NCBI GenBank assembly: GCA_013397845.1
Contig: VZTG01004269.1
Location: forward strand, 106,090 to 170,089
Length of the DNA: 64,000 nucleotides
Direction of reading: 5' to 3'
Source of the DNA: Melanocharis versteri
Lineage: Eukaryota > Chordata > Aves > Passeriformes > Melanocharitidae
Shown: positions 35,214 through 47,808 of the stretch, piece by piece
Layout of the letters: each line of letters begins with the position of its first letter
Numbering within the stretch: position 1 is the first letter of the stretch
Position numbers and translations under genes: made by a program
The notes under the pieces: generated by a model
Database searches by the model: none
What the model was told of the DNA's origin: nothing
The model's input: only the letters and a program-made list of their open reading frames with translations

Positions 35214-37740
35214 AAAAAAGTGAGAAAAGCAAAAGAAGTGTAAAAGCAAAGGCTTGGTAACACATGGAAACAATATAAATACAAAACAAAATTCCAATTT
35301 TTTTGCAAATATAAACTTCATCTTATATAGAATATAAATTCCTGTGATGAGTTCGTGTCCTGTGAATGCAAGAAATAGATTCTATTATGCAAGCTCATTA
35401 TCACAGCTATTAAGTACACTTCTTTTAGTGGAATCTGTGCTACAAGTCACACAATACCCTTATCTTTTCAGAACTTAGTTTTTGCACAGTGTTTGAAAAT
35501 TGGTATTTATTTATGTTGGCTGGGCTTTAAACAGTTTATGGAAGAAAGCCGTGCATTGTCTTGGAAGTTAGTTTAATTCCATTTTGGAACACTCCAGCAT
35601 TTATCTTTGGCTATTTGAGGGAAGCTAAAGAAAGCTATTTGTGAAAACTAATCTTACCCCAGGAAAACTAGTCTCCACAGGTATCTTCTTTAATCAGAGG
35701 AGGAGAGTCGATTCCACAAAGGAAATGCTTCATAACAAGAGGTTCTGAATCATCACTGAAGGTGTCCTCCTGGACTGAGGATACGTAAGAAGATGATCCT
35801 TCATAGAAAAAAGTCAGTCTTTCTGACTAACCGTTCAAAGGATTATCATGCTTCATTACAAAATGCTCCTCTTAAAATATTTCTTGGTATTGAATGTGCT
35901 TTTGTGTTTTGCTCTCTGCATTTCCATGTCTTTCTCATTAGCGCCATATTTTCCTCTGCTCAGTTTCCTCTACTCCCAGTTACAGATTATTGATTTTTTT
36001 CAAATTTTTAGTAAAAGTTCTTTTTATACTAGGGTGAACATCCCACCACAGGACTAGAATATTATCCCCTCTTTCCTGTACTCCTGACCATAAGCTTCCT
36101 GGAACAGGGGTTAATTTTTGCTTCTGATTCATAGGCAAAACTCATCAGATTGCCTACTTTTAACCAAAATCAAAGAAAAAACCCAAATAAAAGGAAACAA
36201 CACCCCAAAATACAACCCAAAATGTGTAATATCTTAGTAAGTAACTTAATTGAAGTCAATATTATCAGTTTCCTCCAGCTGAGGATCTGGCCCTGAGTAT
36301 TTGTTAAGTGTGAGATTAAGTGTAAATAAATCATATTGCAGTGTTGGAGTGTATGGTAATTTGGTTATTTTGTTTTCTGAGTTCCCCATCTTTTGGTCTT
36401 CTGGTTTACTTAAATTAACAAACAGCATGAAGCTTTTTAAACCCGTCCTTGATGTTCATGGAGAAAGAGCAAATACCAAATTTTAACCTACAATTCATCA
36501 CTAACAGTGAGATACCTTATAGGAGGTAGCAGAAAATATAATCATTCACATTTAAATTAAGTGTTTCAAATAATGATTTAATTGAGAATTAATAAGCCAG
36601 TTATTGCAGGTTAATTAAATGCCACATGATGATTAAAAACATATTATTTATTCAGATTAACAACTATTAGGCAGTAGTGTAGCCCCACACCCTGCTGTGT
36701 ACTTATTATTTTAAAAGTCTCTGCCAATGTATTTCTAATTTTCGGGCTTGTTTGGCTTTTTACTTTGTTGCTGTTTATAACAAGAACACAAGAAAAACTT
36801 GAAAACAAGAGAAATACCCTAAAATTTTAGCACAAGATTTTTTCCCCCAACATTGAATATTTCTTGGGTTCTTTGAACTTTTTTGAAAGTTCACCTACAG
36901 TAATTGTAAGGAAGAAAACACTGAAATATAACAAGAGTTATACACATACACGTTTATATAAAATGAGGAGGAAATTTGCGATGAATGTATACAACAAAAC
37001 AGAAATTAAGGAAGCCAAATACCAAATCTGTAAACTTCCAAATAAACCCTGTGATTTAACTGGTCCATACCTAGTTAATTTCCAGTAGAGCTGTACAGCC
37101 ATATATGTTACCCACATTTGGATGCAGTGTGTGAATATTTTCTTTTGGTGGTCAAGAGTGAGTGTTGAAAAAATCCACATATTCTTTTAAAAAACCTTTT
37201 TAACCGTGCATTGGTGCTTGTGTTGTGCTGATAGGTTATTTAGAATTCCTTGTAGATGAAAGATTGCCATAATAGAGCAAACTTTTCATCCATATTAATG
37301 CACAGTATAAGCACCAATTATTCTGCTCATAAATCCAAAATATCTTTAAATCAAAGCAACTGTGTAAATCAGTTTTGCATGCACAGCAGGACAGCAAGGT
37401 TCTCCCACCTTAGTTTGGACAAGAAACTGCAGCCTGGCAGGTAGCCTGTTACAATCATTTCCTTTTGGAAAAAATTGCACAACTGCTATGAGATGAAGGA
37501 AGTAGCAGTGCCAGGTATATGCATATGCATTCTTTGCCACTTTTGCTGATTCTCATCCTCAATGAACTCCAGCTGCACAAAAAAATTTATACTACAGAAC
37601 ACAGACATGGAGTTTTCTACTGCATGTTTTCTACAACCTCTCTGTGTTGTTGCAACATCTCTTTTGTTTGCACCAAGAGGTTTGCTTCTGTTTCTCTGTT
37701 TGGACAACGTTCTCAAACACATGGTGTGATTCCTGAATTG
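35214..37740. other. Unique DNA with a homeodomain-motif-rich stretch
   Basis: No gene is supported. At 36540-36670 there is a dense run of TAAT/ATTA cores, such as TTTAATTGAG, TTAATTAAAT and GATGATTAAA, in non-repetitive text that could be a regulatory element. Near 36280, CCAGCTGAGGATCTGGCCC resembles text in ancient LINE/SINE tails of amniotes, but the match is short. Confidence 0.45.
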
Positions 37741-37815
37741 AACTGTGCCGAAATGGGAATTGGGATTGAGGATCCTTGTGGTCCCTTTCAACTCAAGATA
37801 TTCTATGCTTCTACA
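37741..37815 (+). mobile_element. CR1 LINE 3' tip
   Basis: The plus strand reads GAGGATCCTTGTGGTCCC, then TTTCAACTCAAGATATTCTATG, ending in a decayed CR1 tail octamer. This is the extreme 3' end of CR1 (final codons and 3' untranslated end), a very short 5'-truncated copy. The translated GIEDPCGPFQ-like end inside a 105-codon plus frame comes from this element. Confidence 0.78.
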
Positions 37816-39731
37816 ACAAGTGAGCTAGAGAAATAGTAGGGAGCTTCTCCGTTATAGTCAGGTATCTCAGCAAACAATTTTTTTTATCCTGTTTTGACAT
37901 GGGCCATGGCTGATTAGCCCAGCTTAAGTGAAAAAGATAATGAAGACAGGAAAGAATCAAAAGATTCATTTACTCTGATTTGTAGCAAGGTTCTTCATAC
38001 AAACTGAGGCAGAGAAAAAGATTCTATGCACTGGTTTACAACTATTGCTTAAAGTCCCATGTCAAAAAGCATAAAATGAGAATCTTCCTGGCACCAGTAG
38101 GTTTATGAGCAGTTGCCCTAATAGCATAGTATTTGAGCTTAAAGTTATTTTACAGAAAACAATCTTCCTAATCTATCTCAGGTGTTAAGGGAAAGACAAA
38201 CTTACAAAGGAAATGGTCTTGAGAAAGGAATCAATTACGCTAGCTTCTGTTCCCTCGAACTCACTGACTTTTAAGCTGGAAGAAGAGACAGTTAAAAGGT
38301 TTGTTTTCTCTTCAGTTGGGTGTATAAGTGTTTTCTCCAGAGGTCAGGAAGGCCAGTCTTTCCTAAACGTAACAGGCAATGGAGAAAACTGTGAGCTACC
38401 GTGCTGAACAAGACAGACAACCTTTTCTTGATGAAAAAGTCAGCAAGAATAGAGAATGTAGTGTCACTTATTTTGCATTTCCTTCAGACTGCTCTATCAG
38501 ACAGTTTCAGCAACTTCTCACATCTCTGGGGTATTCATGAAAGTGATGCATGACTGTGAGACGATGCAAATGCTATGTGTCAATAGGTGTCAGGATCTTC
38601 ATATTCTTTGACTTAAACAGCTAAAGATATTTTAATTCGAGGCTATTTAAGCATTTAATCTATGTCCATTTTGAGACATTAATTACTTGATACTCTTATA
38701 GTGTCATTTGGTGTAGCTGTATGTGCCATATGGCTGTTGTTGATGTGATTCCCATGTTCTTCTTCAACTTTCCGAGACTGACTGTAACTTATAAATTGCA
38801 ATGAGCTTTCAGCAGCTTAGTATACCTCAGTATACCTCAGTCATCCTCTGCAAACCTCAGCTTATCCTAAAACTAGCACAACAGACATTAAAATGAGGGA
38901 GCAATTGTCACACAGATCAATTGTAAAATGCATTGTCTGATTAAAATGTCAGTGGATAAGGATGAGGACGGTTGTGGAAATAAATGACAGAAGTATTCAA
39001 ATAATTCAAAATGCATTATCATATACTTTTTTTCTGCACCTTATTGGATCCATACAATTAATGATTGAAAGAAATTCTGTTTGAAATCTGTGATGTGGTA
39101 TAAAGACAAAAATAGCTTTCAACTTAAAGAAGAACATATTAAAATACACTAATACATCCATGCCTTTCATTACTATTTAATCAAATTAAATAGTTGAATT
39201 TTGCACGTATTATTCACTTTATTTAGGTTGCCTCACCATTTAAAATATTGTTTAGTACCAAAGGTAATTACCAATGAGTCACCTAGACTGTAATCATTCC
39301 TATTTTCTTGTTTCCAATTTTTCAGACTTTTGTAATTTCAGAAGTGCTCCATTACACTGTATTTACAGGGTCTTCTGCCTTTCTGAGAAATACTCAGATG
39401 AAAAGAATTGTGAAAATGAGAGAGAGCTCCATGAGATAGAAAACTGGAGAATTCTGGTCCCTGATGAGATGCTTGGCCATTTTTTTTTCTTTAATGATAT
39501 CAAGGTGTTCTGTGACTGGATACCATAGGTAGTGGGGCATCAGGTGTTGCTTTCTATCAGCCATTTTACTCCTGTACCTTTTCTTGCCTTGGGATTTCAG
39601 GTCATATTGAAAAGGAAAACTTTAGTCATACCTCATACTAGGAACATCAGCACATCCTATAAAGAAAGTAAATCTGATGATATGGGAGAAACAAAGCCAT
39701 GATAAAGTGTTGCAACTTTTTTCCCTTTATT
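37816..39731. other. Unique DNA, no gene supported
   Basis: About 1.9 kb. A small tandem word, AGTATACCTC twice, lies near 38818-38841. No exon or mobile element recognised. Confidence 0.5.
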
Positions 39732-39755
39732 GGGTTTCCTATTAATAGGAAACCC
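39732..39755. repeat. Perfect 24-bp palindrome
   Basis: The arm GGGTTTCCTATT is followed directly by its exact reverse complement, giving a 24-bp palindrome with no spacer. With one small offset, the outer CCTTT (left) and AAAGG (right) extend the symmetry to about 43 bp. It could form a cruciform, bind a dimeric protein, or be the remnant core of a small inverted-repeat element. No target duplication or transposase-like sequence is visible. Confidence 0.9.
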
Positions 39756-42700
39756 TTTCAAAGGCACTCTTTCTTCAGACATCCCATCCTCTCCAGTATG
39801 AGGCATCTCACAGGTGACCCGCTCACATGTCATGTCAGGATTGTGGAGGAGTCAGGAAATGGACTCAGCGCTGTGGGGCTGTATTGTGTGAAATACCCTA
39901 TTTCTGCACACTGCTAAGTGGGCTTGGGGGCTTCACTGCACTCCGGCTACACCTGAAGTACTCCAGTTAGAGAACTGCATAGATCAGAGGCAGATGGTCC
40001 GGAGATGAGTGTCTTGTCTCATCACAGGAACAATGACAGGAACGAAATATCCAAAAACACAGGGAGGTTAACATAGAGGAAGTAAACGGGCTTTAGGATA
40101 TGCAGGAGAAATGAATGACAGGAAATCTCTAACCACAGTGCATGGAAGGAATCAGGAGTCAGCAAGCAGATCTGCTTTGTTTCATTTAAAGATGAACAAA
40201 GTAGCAGAGTGTGGAAATGTTGTTGAAGAGGTATGAGAAACATTCTGCTTCAAGGTGGGGAAAGTGCAGAAGAAAGATAATGGCTTCAATATTCATAGAA
40301 TGCTGCACACAGGAAGGAAAGGACTTCTCAGAGAATGTACAGCTCCCTTTTCATTTCACTGTAGCCCTCAGCCTACAATGATTTTAGCAGAGGTTGCAGA
40401 AACTGCATGAGAAACTGAGAAAATCCCGAGAGGCAAAGTTGTGAATGTTTTAGTCACAGTCTTTGCACCGTATTTTTGTACAACATTGGGGCCATTCAAG
40501 GTGTTTGTGAAACATGGTTGAAACTCACCAACAGGCTGCAGTGATGCTGTGACTGCACTTGGAAAAGAGACATAACCACACGCTGTGACCACACATGTCT
40601 TGTGTGTTAAGAAATAAAGACAGAGACCAAAGGATAAACTTCCAGCCCCTCAAAGTAAATGGTATTCTTTATGATTATTACTATTATTGTTGTTGCAATT
40701 GTTGTGATATTCATCAATAAGAAATGCTATGAGAACTACAGTAAAGTAAAAATATTAATTGGAAAAATAAAGTAAAATTTCCATTTTCAACCAAAATGAA
40801 TTTTCTTTTCCAAATTATTTCATCAAAATTTGTTACATACTCCAGTATTTTATAAAAAGAAATATTTATTGGAAGACACTTTCTTCATGGAGAATTTCAC
40901 CATTCAAGAAATTTATATAATGTCTAGCTGAAATATTTCTGTTAATATTTTTCTTGACATTTTGTGTAATCAATTTTCATGTAGATTTCCATTTAAGTTT
41001 TGAACTATTTTAGTATTGTTTTTTGGAACTGAATTATTAGGGAGACTTAGATTCTCCACTAAAATTCTATAACTGCCTATTAGTATTAAATCCCTAGTTC
41101 AATGTTTTTCCAGCTAAGGATTTTAAAATGTTCCTGTCTTCCCATAACCATTAGGGTAGATTGATAAACTGTCCAGTAGACCTGTCTATCTGCAGTACAG
41201 CTTACAGGGAGGCTGCACAGTCAAACAAAAATGTGCAAAGGAGGTGGCAATTCGAAAATTGATGTTCAAAATGTTACTGTATTCCTACAAAATAATCTGC
41301 TACCAGCAAAATACTTTGACCCAGAGCAACAGATATTTTGCATATGTAAGCAAGAATACATTTTCTGTGTGAAGCAAATCCTGTGACCTGACTGACATCT
41401 TCCAGTGTAAATCTGTCCTCTCATTTTCCTACTGACGCAGTTTTGTTCTCGAACTGAATTGAATCTCACATCTGCAGCCTTGGCTGATCTTCTGCTCCTT
41501 CAGACCCCTTTCTCCTGTCTCTAATTTTCTGTCTGCATACATTTTCTCACTACTCTCTGCACTTTCGTTTTCCCTGTGTCTCACCCTTTTCTCTCTGTAA
41601 TTCTTCTGCTTCTTCTCCGTCAGAGAAGTTCCTCAGCTGCTGTCCTGGAGTGCAGAAGAACATGGTGACCCCCTCTCATCCTAGCAGCACTTGACCATAC
41701 TCATCTTTCTTGCAGTTATGTTTTCATTCAAAGACGGGCAGTTACAAAACCACTAACTTCTTATAGTATATTTCAATGAACTCTCACAAAGAAAAAAAAT
41801 CCAATATTACTCCTGCATTTTAATAAGTATTTCATAAAGCCTATGACATACATTGTGCTGGGCTAAAGACATCTGTATAACATCTTTGGCCTAAAGTGTC
41901 GTCAAGTTCTTATTTAAGTTCCTTTCTAAGCAAGGATGAAGTTTTCATCATGTCCAACCATTTTAACACTGTAGTTCAAATACTTGACTCAAATTATCAC
42001 AAATAGAAATGTGTCCTATCCCAAACTTCCTTGATGTATGCATCTCACTTCTATTAGGATCTCAAAAACTTTTATTCAAATTCTCCTTGAAGCAGTAAGG
42101 TACAAAACATTATAATGACTCCATATAAATACATATATTGCTGGCACATCATTACACTAATAAACACGCTGTGTGTTTATAGCTCCTATCAGTGGCAGAG
42201 TCAGGCAATAACCCTGAGCAGCATAAATATTCAGAGACTCCCTTTACTTACACATGCCTGCTAAATATCATTAAGGAATAATAGATTGCAAAAATGCCTT
42301 GTTACCCTACAGCTGTAACATTCTGCATCAACTAGAAGAGACTTTCCTGTTTATGAGAGGCCCATCTACATTTTTTCTTCTCCATTTTAGTATTTTTAAC
42401 ATCTTATATAAGTTTTCTGATGTCACAAGAACTTTTAGACCATCTTCTAGCTAAAGAAACTACTAGGGACTTGATTTGTTTGTAGGTTTGCAGGTCTGAC
42501 CTATTTTACCTTGTTATGGTAATGGAGAGTTACCACATGGCTAAATGTCAGCTTCCAAGAGTTCTGTGTTAGAAATGATGTGGAAGCTTCATCTTCATAT
42601 TCCCTGTACACAAAAGTGTAGTTCAGAATGCTAGCTTTTAATCAGTACAGCCATTCAACATTTGTAATCAGTTTACTTTCTAGTTAGTGTTTATTTAAAA

Positions 42701-44065
42701 TTATGTATTCTATATCTATATGATAAAAAAATATCTTTTGGCAAAATAGATACTAGCAAACTTACAGATAGATGAGTCCTTAGTTTATATCTTCCATTTA
42801 AACATCGCCTGACCTGCAAAAATATTCCTTAGCTAAGGAGGCCATGTTCACTTTGTGGTGCTTTTTTTCCTTTTTTAAGGACTTTTAATTACTGAATGTT
42901 GTCCAATATACCCACTTAATCTTTTCAATGTGTTAACTGTTGCTTTATCTATCCTAACAGATGGAAGCTGATTTTGCACTACTTGAATTTTGCAAATTGA
43001 TGCTGCCAGGATCTGCTTTGCAAGTGCTATTGAACTTTCACTGGATATCTTAGATCTTTATTAATTTCATAGAATAATTAATATTTCCTGTAAGTGGAAA
43101 CCTTGGACAGGTGTATGATGCTTAGAGGTAAAAAAGCTGTTCAAGAATCATTGTATCAATGTAGTACACTGATACAATTGTAAAATAGAAATATGCCAGG
43201 TACTAAAAGCAGCTATAAAACACTCAGAGCTGTTTCGGCAAGATGCATGCTGACCTCAGACTACAGCAAATAATCTCCCATTACTTACATGACATTTTCT
43301 TTCAGTGCAAATGTTCCACTCTGTGACCCACTTTTCCTACGTTATTAATTCAAAAAATACAATGTAGCATGTGAAAAAGAACTGGTGTGATGAATGTCAC
43401 AGGTCCATTGCTTAGGTTGCCAGGGAAATTTTCCCTTTGGCAAGCACATGTTCTGAAAATATTTTATGTTTCCACTCAATGATTGCAGGCACTTGCTTGG
43501 TTTCTAAGTACTAGATGAACTCCACCTAAACCCAGGCTTAATTAATCTACCCTTTCCTAACCTTTAATGTCCTGAAACTCCTCTGTCCCACACAGGCATA
43601 CAGCCTATCTAATTACTTTGACATGTTTGTGCATCGGTTTATTTGGTGTCTCCTTCTTCCCCAGGCAGCTACTTGAGCAATGCCCACGTATGTTCACAAG
43701 CGGGAGTAGGAACCCGTCTCCTTCTCTCAATCAAGTGAGAATCAAGACACACAAGTAATGCCTCAGTCTCTAGAGTTGTTTGCAGTTTTGTTGGTCATAA
43801 CATATGGTCACGCCCAATACTAGATTTCTTTGAGTTGGTAGACAGTTGTTGATGATGTTTACTGTTTCTATAATGCTTCAGATTACGGAAGGCAAGACTG
43901 AACTGGAGTTCTAACACACTTTCTGAGGGATCTGGATGACCAATTTATACTCAAACTTATAAATCAGAGTAGATTAATGCTGAAAAATCTCCCCCCTTAC
44001 TTCAGCTGTCTATTCAATTTCCACCAATGAAAAGGGATTAATATTATTTTGTTTTCTGGAGAATC
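39756..44065. other. Unique DNA with a long pyrimidine-rich tract
   Basis: No gene is supported. At about 41478-41632 the plus strand is strongly pyrimidine-rich (CTTCTGCTCC and TTCTCTC words) and ends in CTTCTTCTCCGTCAG, which looks like a strong splice acceptor. No convincing donor follows. (ATT)n-like sequence occurs at 40675-40700. Confidence 0.45.
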
Positions 44066-44145
44066 TGCTTGAGCGGGGAGGTTGGACTAGATGACCTCCA
44101 GTGAGTCCCTTCCAACCTTACCCATTCTGTGGTTCTGTGATTCAT
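44066..44145 (+). mobile_element. CR1 LINE 3' tip
   Basis: GGTTGGACTAGATGACCTCC, then GAGTCCCTTCCAACC, then CATTCTGTGGTTCTGTGATTC is the diagnostic end of CR1 read in its sense direction, with two copies of the tail octamer. Only about 80 bp remain. The sequence 5' of it (TTTTCTGGAGAATC) is not recognisably CR1, as expected for a heavily 5'-truncated insertion. Confidence 0.92.
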
Positions 44146-47100
44146 AACTCATACATGTTTGTGCAGTTACTTTTTTTTAATCACAGGACATAAAATTTAG
44201 GTAGCGTAGAAATTTTAAGTATTTAAGCAAATATTAAGTTATGACAGTGGTGTATTACCATTCTTTTTTTTTTTTTCAAATTCAAAGGAAACTCTTGGAA
44301 GCATAATGTTACTTATGAAACTTAATTGAGAACAAAAGATAGATTACTGTGAAAATACAGATACTCGTAAGTCTTCTTCCCATAAATAGGCCATGTAGCA
44401 GCAACTTTATGCTTACACTATGCTTAGTTGCCATGGGCTGTCTTGAAACCAGGTTAGAGACACTCTACATGCTCATGCTTTAGCCTGTGTAATCTTAGCA
44501 CAGACTCACACGTGTGGTGCAGTACATGTTACAGATCAGTGGAAAACACTGTGGAGCGCATACATGTCTTTATTATAAGAGTTCTTACTGTATTCATAGG
44601 ATTCCAAAATAAAGATTCAAAAGAGATGATATTCTCGTTAAAACAGAAAAGCAAAGTATGGTACTGGTAACACTAGTTTAAATATGTGTATAGGGAAGAC
44701 TAAGAAAAATAGGTGGATTTTATTCATAGTATTTAAAATCGCACAGTGATTTTCAATATTTTAATATGCAATTACCTGGAATTCAGTCCTGAAATTTTGT
44801 TTCAATTATATTAAAATCTCCCTGAAGTTCAGTAGTCCTAACTTTTGAACTTTTAACTTTTCAGTAGTCAGAAAATTGGCTGACAACTAGTTCAGTTCTT
44901 TAGTCAGTAGGGAATTAAACTCCAAAACTTAACCACACAACATATTGGATATATAATTTCAAGCATGACAAATGGAATAAAGCCATAAGAATTTCAAGTA
45001 AAAAAGTAAAATGCATTTCTAATATTCCATAGTGAGGTGTTTTATTTAGACTGAAGCATACTGAAAAGGAGCTTCCTAAAGCAAGCACCATGAAAACTTT
45101 CTAGCTGATGATATAAGCTAAAATTCTGGAATGCAAAGGGTCAAAAAATCCAAGAGATTTCATTATTTCTCATACATCAGTGACAAAACCTTAGGGCTGA
45201 TGCAAGCTGATGAACCAAGATTTAATGTAATATGGTCAATTCATTTTATACTGATTACAGTTCAAGCAGCTGCATCCTGCCCTATCAGTTGTACTTCTCA
45301 GAAGGCTGCACTATTTTCAGTGAAAAGAAACATGCCATCAAATGGTTTAAAATATATGCATTAGGACAGGGAGAAGTAAGTAAAGACTGGAAATGTTAAA
45401 AAGAAAGGAATGAAGAAAACCTTTTGTCCAGCTGCTTACATGGACTGAGAAATTTTTTCAAAGACTTAGAAACTAGATCTACATTGAAAACAACAATATA
45501 CTGTAGCTATTTTTTTCTAAATTTACTATGCTTTTAGATTTATATATAGGACCTATAATATCAATGATGAATAATAAAGCATACTTTTAGAAGTGTATAA
45601 ATGTGGTCTAACTGTGCTCCCAGTAGTCCAATATTGAATGGTATTTTTTAGAAAACTTCTGTTCAGTGCACATTTATCAGAATTCTGCTGTCCTTTCTAG
45701 AGGGGTTATTTTACCCCTTTAGGGATGTGTCTTGTAAAAGCTAGCCATTTTTTGATATTTTATCAATGCATCCATTATCTATTTAAAGGAATAGAAAAGC
45801 AAAACAGGGATTAATTCTCAGCAATGAAAATGTAAAGGAGTGGAGTGGAACCCTGAGGAGCAGATGAGCTAGAATGTTTTTAAGTGATTTAAGCTGGGTC
45901 TCATGATTCCCTCCATGCAAATATCTCCAAGAGGTAGCTCTTAAACTTAGACTGATAACAACACACATAACCATTCAGTTATGTGTGTTAAGGGTTCCCT
46001 TCAGTACAGATCTAGGGATACCTTCTATCAAAATAAAAAGTAGATGTTGATAGAACAATAAATAGTAGTGAAGCTTTCAACTCTAGCTTCATTTTCTATT
46101 ATGGAAACATATTTGGAATAATAAATGAAGGACTGATTTTTATTCCTGATTCTATATTCCTGATTAAAAGAAAATCTTTTGGGTTCGCTGAGATTATTTG
46201 TTCAAACACAGTTCAAGATTGGGACATTTTCTAGTCTGTTTTTACTTTTTACATGGTTAAAACAATGCTGAATAGGAGCAATCATTTAACAAAACAATCA
46301 GCAAAGTTGGGGCTTTGAGAATGCTTTGGGAAGATCATCCAGATAAATGTCAGCTAACTATTAAATCTGTGGTCATTCTGAAAACACACATTGAAAACTG
46401 TCAAGTGCAGGATTTTCAAATTAAACTGAGAAAACTCATTTTCTTTATCAGCTGACTGGGCTCTGGGTGTTCTTTTCTTGCAGAAGTTGTCAATAAAGAA
46501 GGTATTTTATGTGATACCCTCTGTTATTTTGTGGTTGAGTCCAGCTAATAGTCAGAGGGGATGACTGTCACTTTTAAAGACATTCATTAAATTTTAAAAC
46601 TTCTTTTATATTGATATATGTCAAGTGTTCACTGGTTAAGTCAGCTTGTTTTCACATGAGACCATCTGCATTGTGTTTAAGTTCTTTTTAAGAAAATACT
46701 TTTACTCCAATATGAATCATAAAGTTTATCTAATTTATATTAAAGAGCTAAGATCAAGTCAGCTATTTTAATTTATGCCAGCTGGGCTGCATAAGGTTCA
46801 CTTCCTTTTCCAATTGTGTCAATCTAATATGGTTGTCAATCTAAACAGATGGAGTATTATGACAGCATTAAGCTCATTGAGTAGAGGATCATGCAGAGGA
46901 CTTACATCCTTTGTTCTATTTGTCCTCTCAACACTTTGATGATTTTGGTTTGCTCAGTTTACCATTTTTATGTAGATAGTTTTCAGTTAAGAGCCATGAA
47001 ACAATTATTATAAAATACCATCTTCTGACCATGGGATATTTTTGTGGTATTGCCTGTGTGTGAATACAGACACACATTTGTTTGTACATCAGGCTGTGCC

Positions 47101-47445
47101 ATAACAGTACTTTGTACATATCTCCTTAAAACTAGTATAGCTTAAAGAAAAATTATTCTCATTTCTAAAGAAATGTACGTAATGTTTTTCCCATTCTTTC
47201 CTACAACCCTCGTCAATATTCTTGTGCAAGCTATTGTCTGGGCACAGTCTTCCTTTGAATTTTTAATTATTACTACATAAAATTATTTTTTTACATTTAA
47301 GTATAGATTATCACACAGAAGAAGACTGAAGATGACTGAAAAGGAGATTAAAGTTTTTCATTTGGCATGTATTTTTAAGCAGCTAGAGAATTACAAATAA
47401 TAACTTTTACTAATAAATCTTTTAACATGTTCTGTTGGAAGAAAG
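44146..47445. other. Unique AT-rich DNA, no gene supported
   Basis: About 3.3 kb. Short frames only. At 46817-46843 the decamer TGTCAATCTA occurs twice, 17 bp apart, in otherwise non-repetitive text. No repeat family recognised. Confidence 0.5.
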
Positions 47446-47805
47446 CTATTGTTTTGCCTTGTCACGGAGTAACAGAGACCTTAAATCAAAAGACTTAAAT
47501 ATATGCTTAAATTTTACCGTATTGTGACTGAGGCAAACCATCCCACGGTATCTATCTACTGATACCATCAGGATGGATCCAGCTTCAATATGGTCAGCAC
47601 AACTGTTCAGCTGTAAGGTTACTGCCATGTCACATCTCAGCACGCTGCCCAAGGACATGTTGATGGGTTGGCTATGGCCCCAGAACCTTACCTTCACCTC
47701 AGCAAATCTGTCCTGAAGAGTCACTGAGAGCTGTACATCGATATGTCCTGCTCTCCCTAATGACTGGTCTTCTGGCCAGATCTTTACAGTGATTTTATTA
47801 AGGAA
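47446..47805 (-). other. Weak candidate exon or pseudogene relic
   Basis: A minus-strand frame stays open for 119 codons between stops (47806-47808 and 47446-47448); its first ATG gives 92 codons. Its composition is more protein-like than that of other frames here. It shows alternating hydrophobic residues (HIDVQLSVTLQ, AEVKVRFWG) that could form beta strands. A perfect splice-donor-like AAG|GTAAGG lies inside it (GTAAGG at 47691-47686), so an exon could end there. The upstream acceptor candidates are poor in pyrimidines. I do not recognise the family. It may be a real short exon, an old retrocopy, or chance; chance is the most likely. Confidence 0.15.
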
Positions 47806-47808
47806 TCA

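Noticed and set aside
40293..40380. TTCATAGAATGCTGC followed by GAAGGAAAGGACTTC, like a CR1 3' end
   Set aside because: The match is too short and lacks the following diagnostic block.
43650..43745. Possible small exon between CCTTCTTCCCCAG and CAAGTGAGA
   Set aside because: The splice-like ends are common by chance, the frame carries no recognisable peptide, and there is no partner exon.
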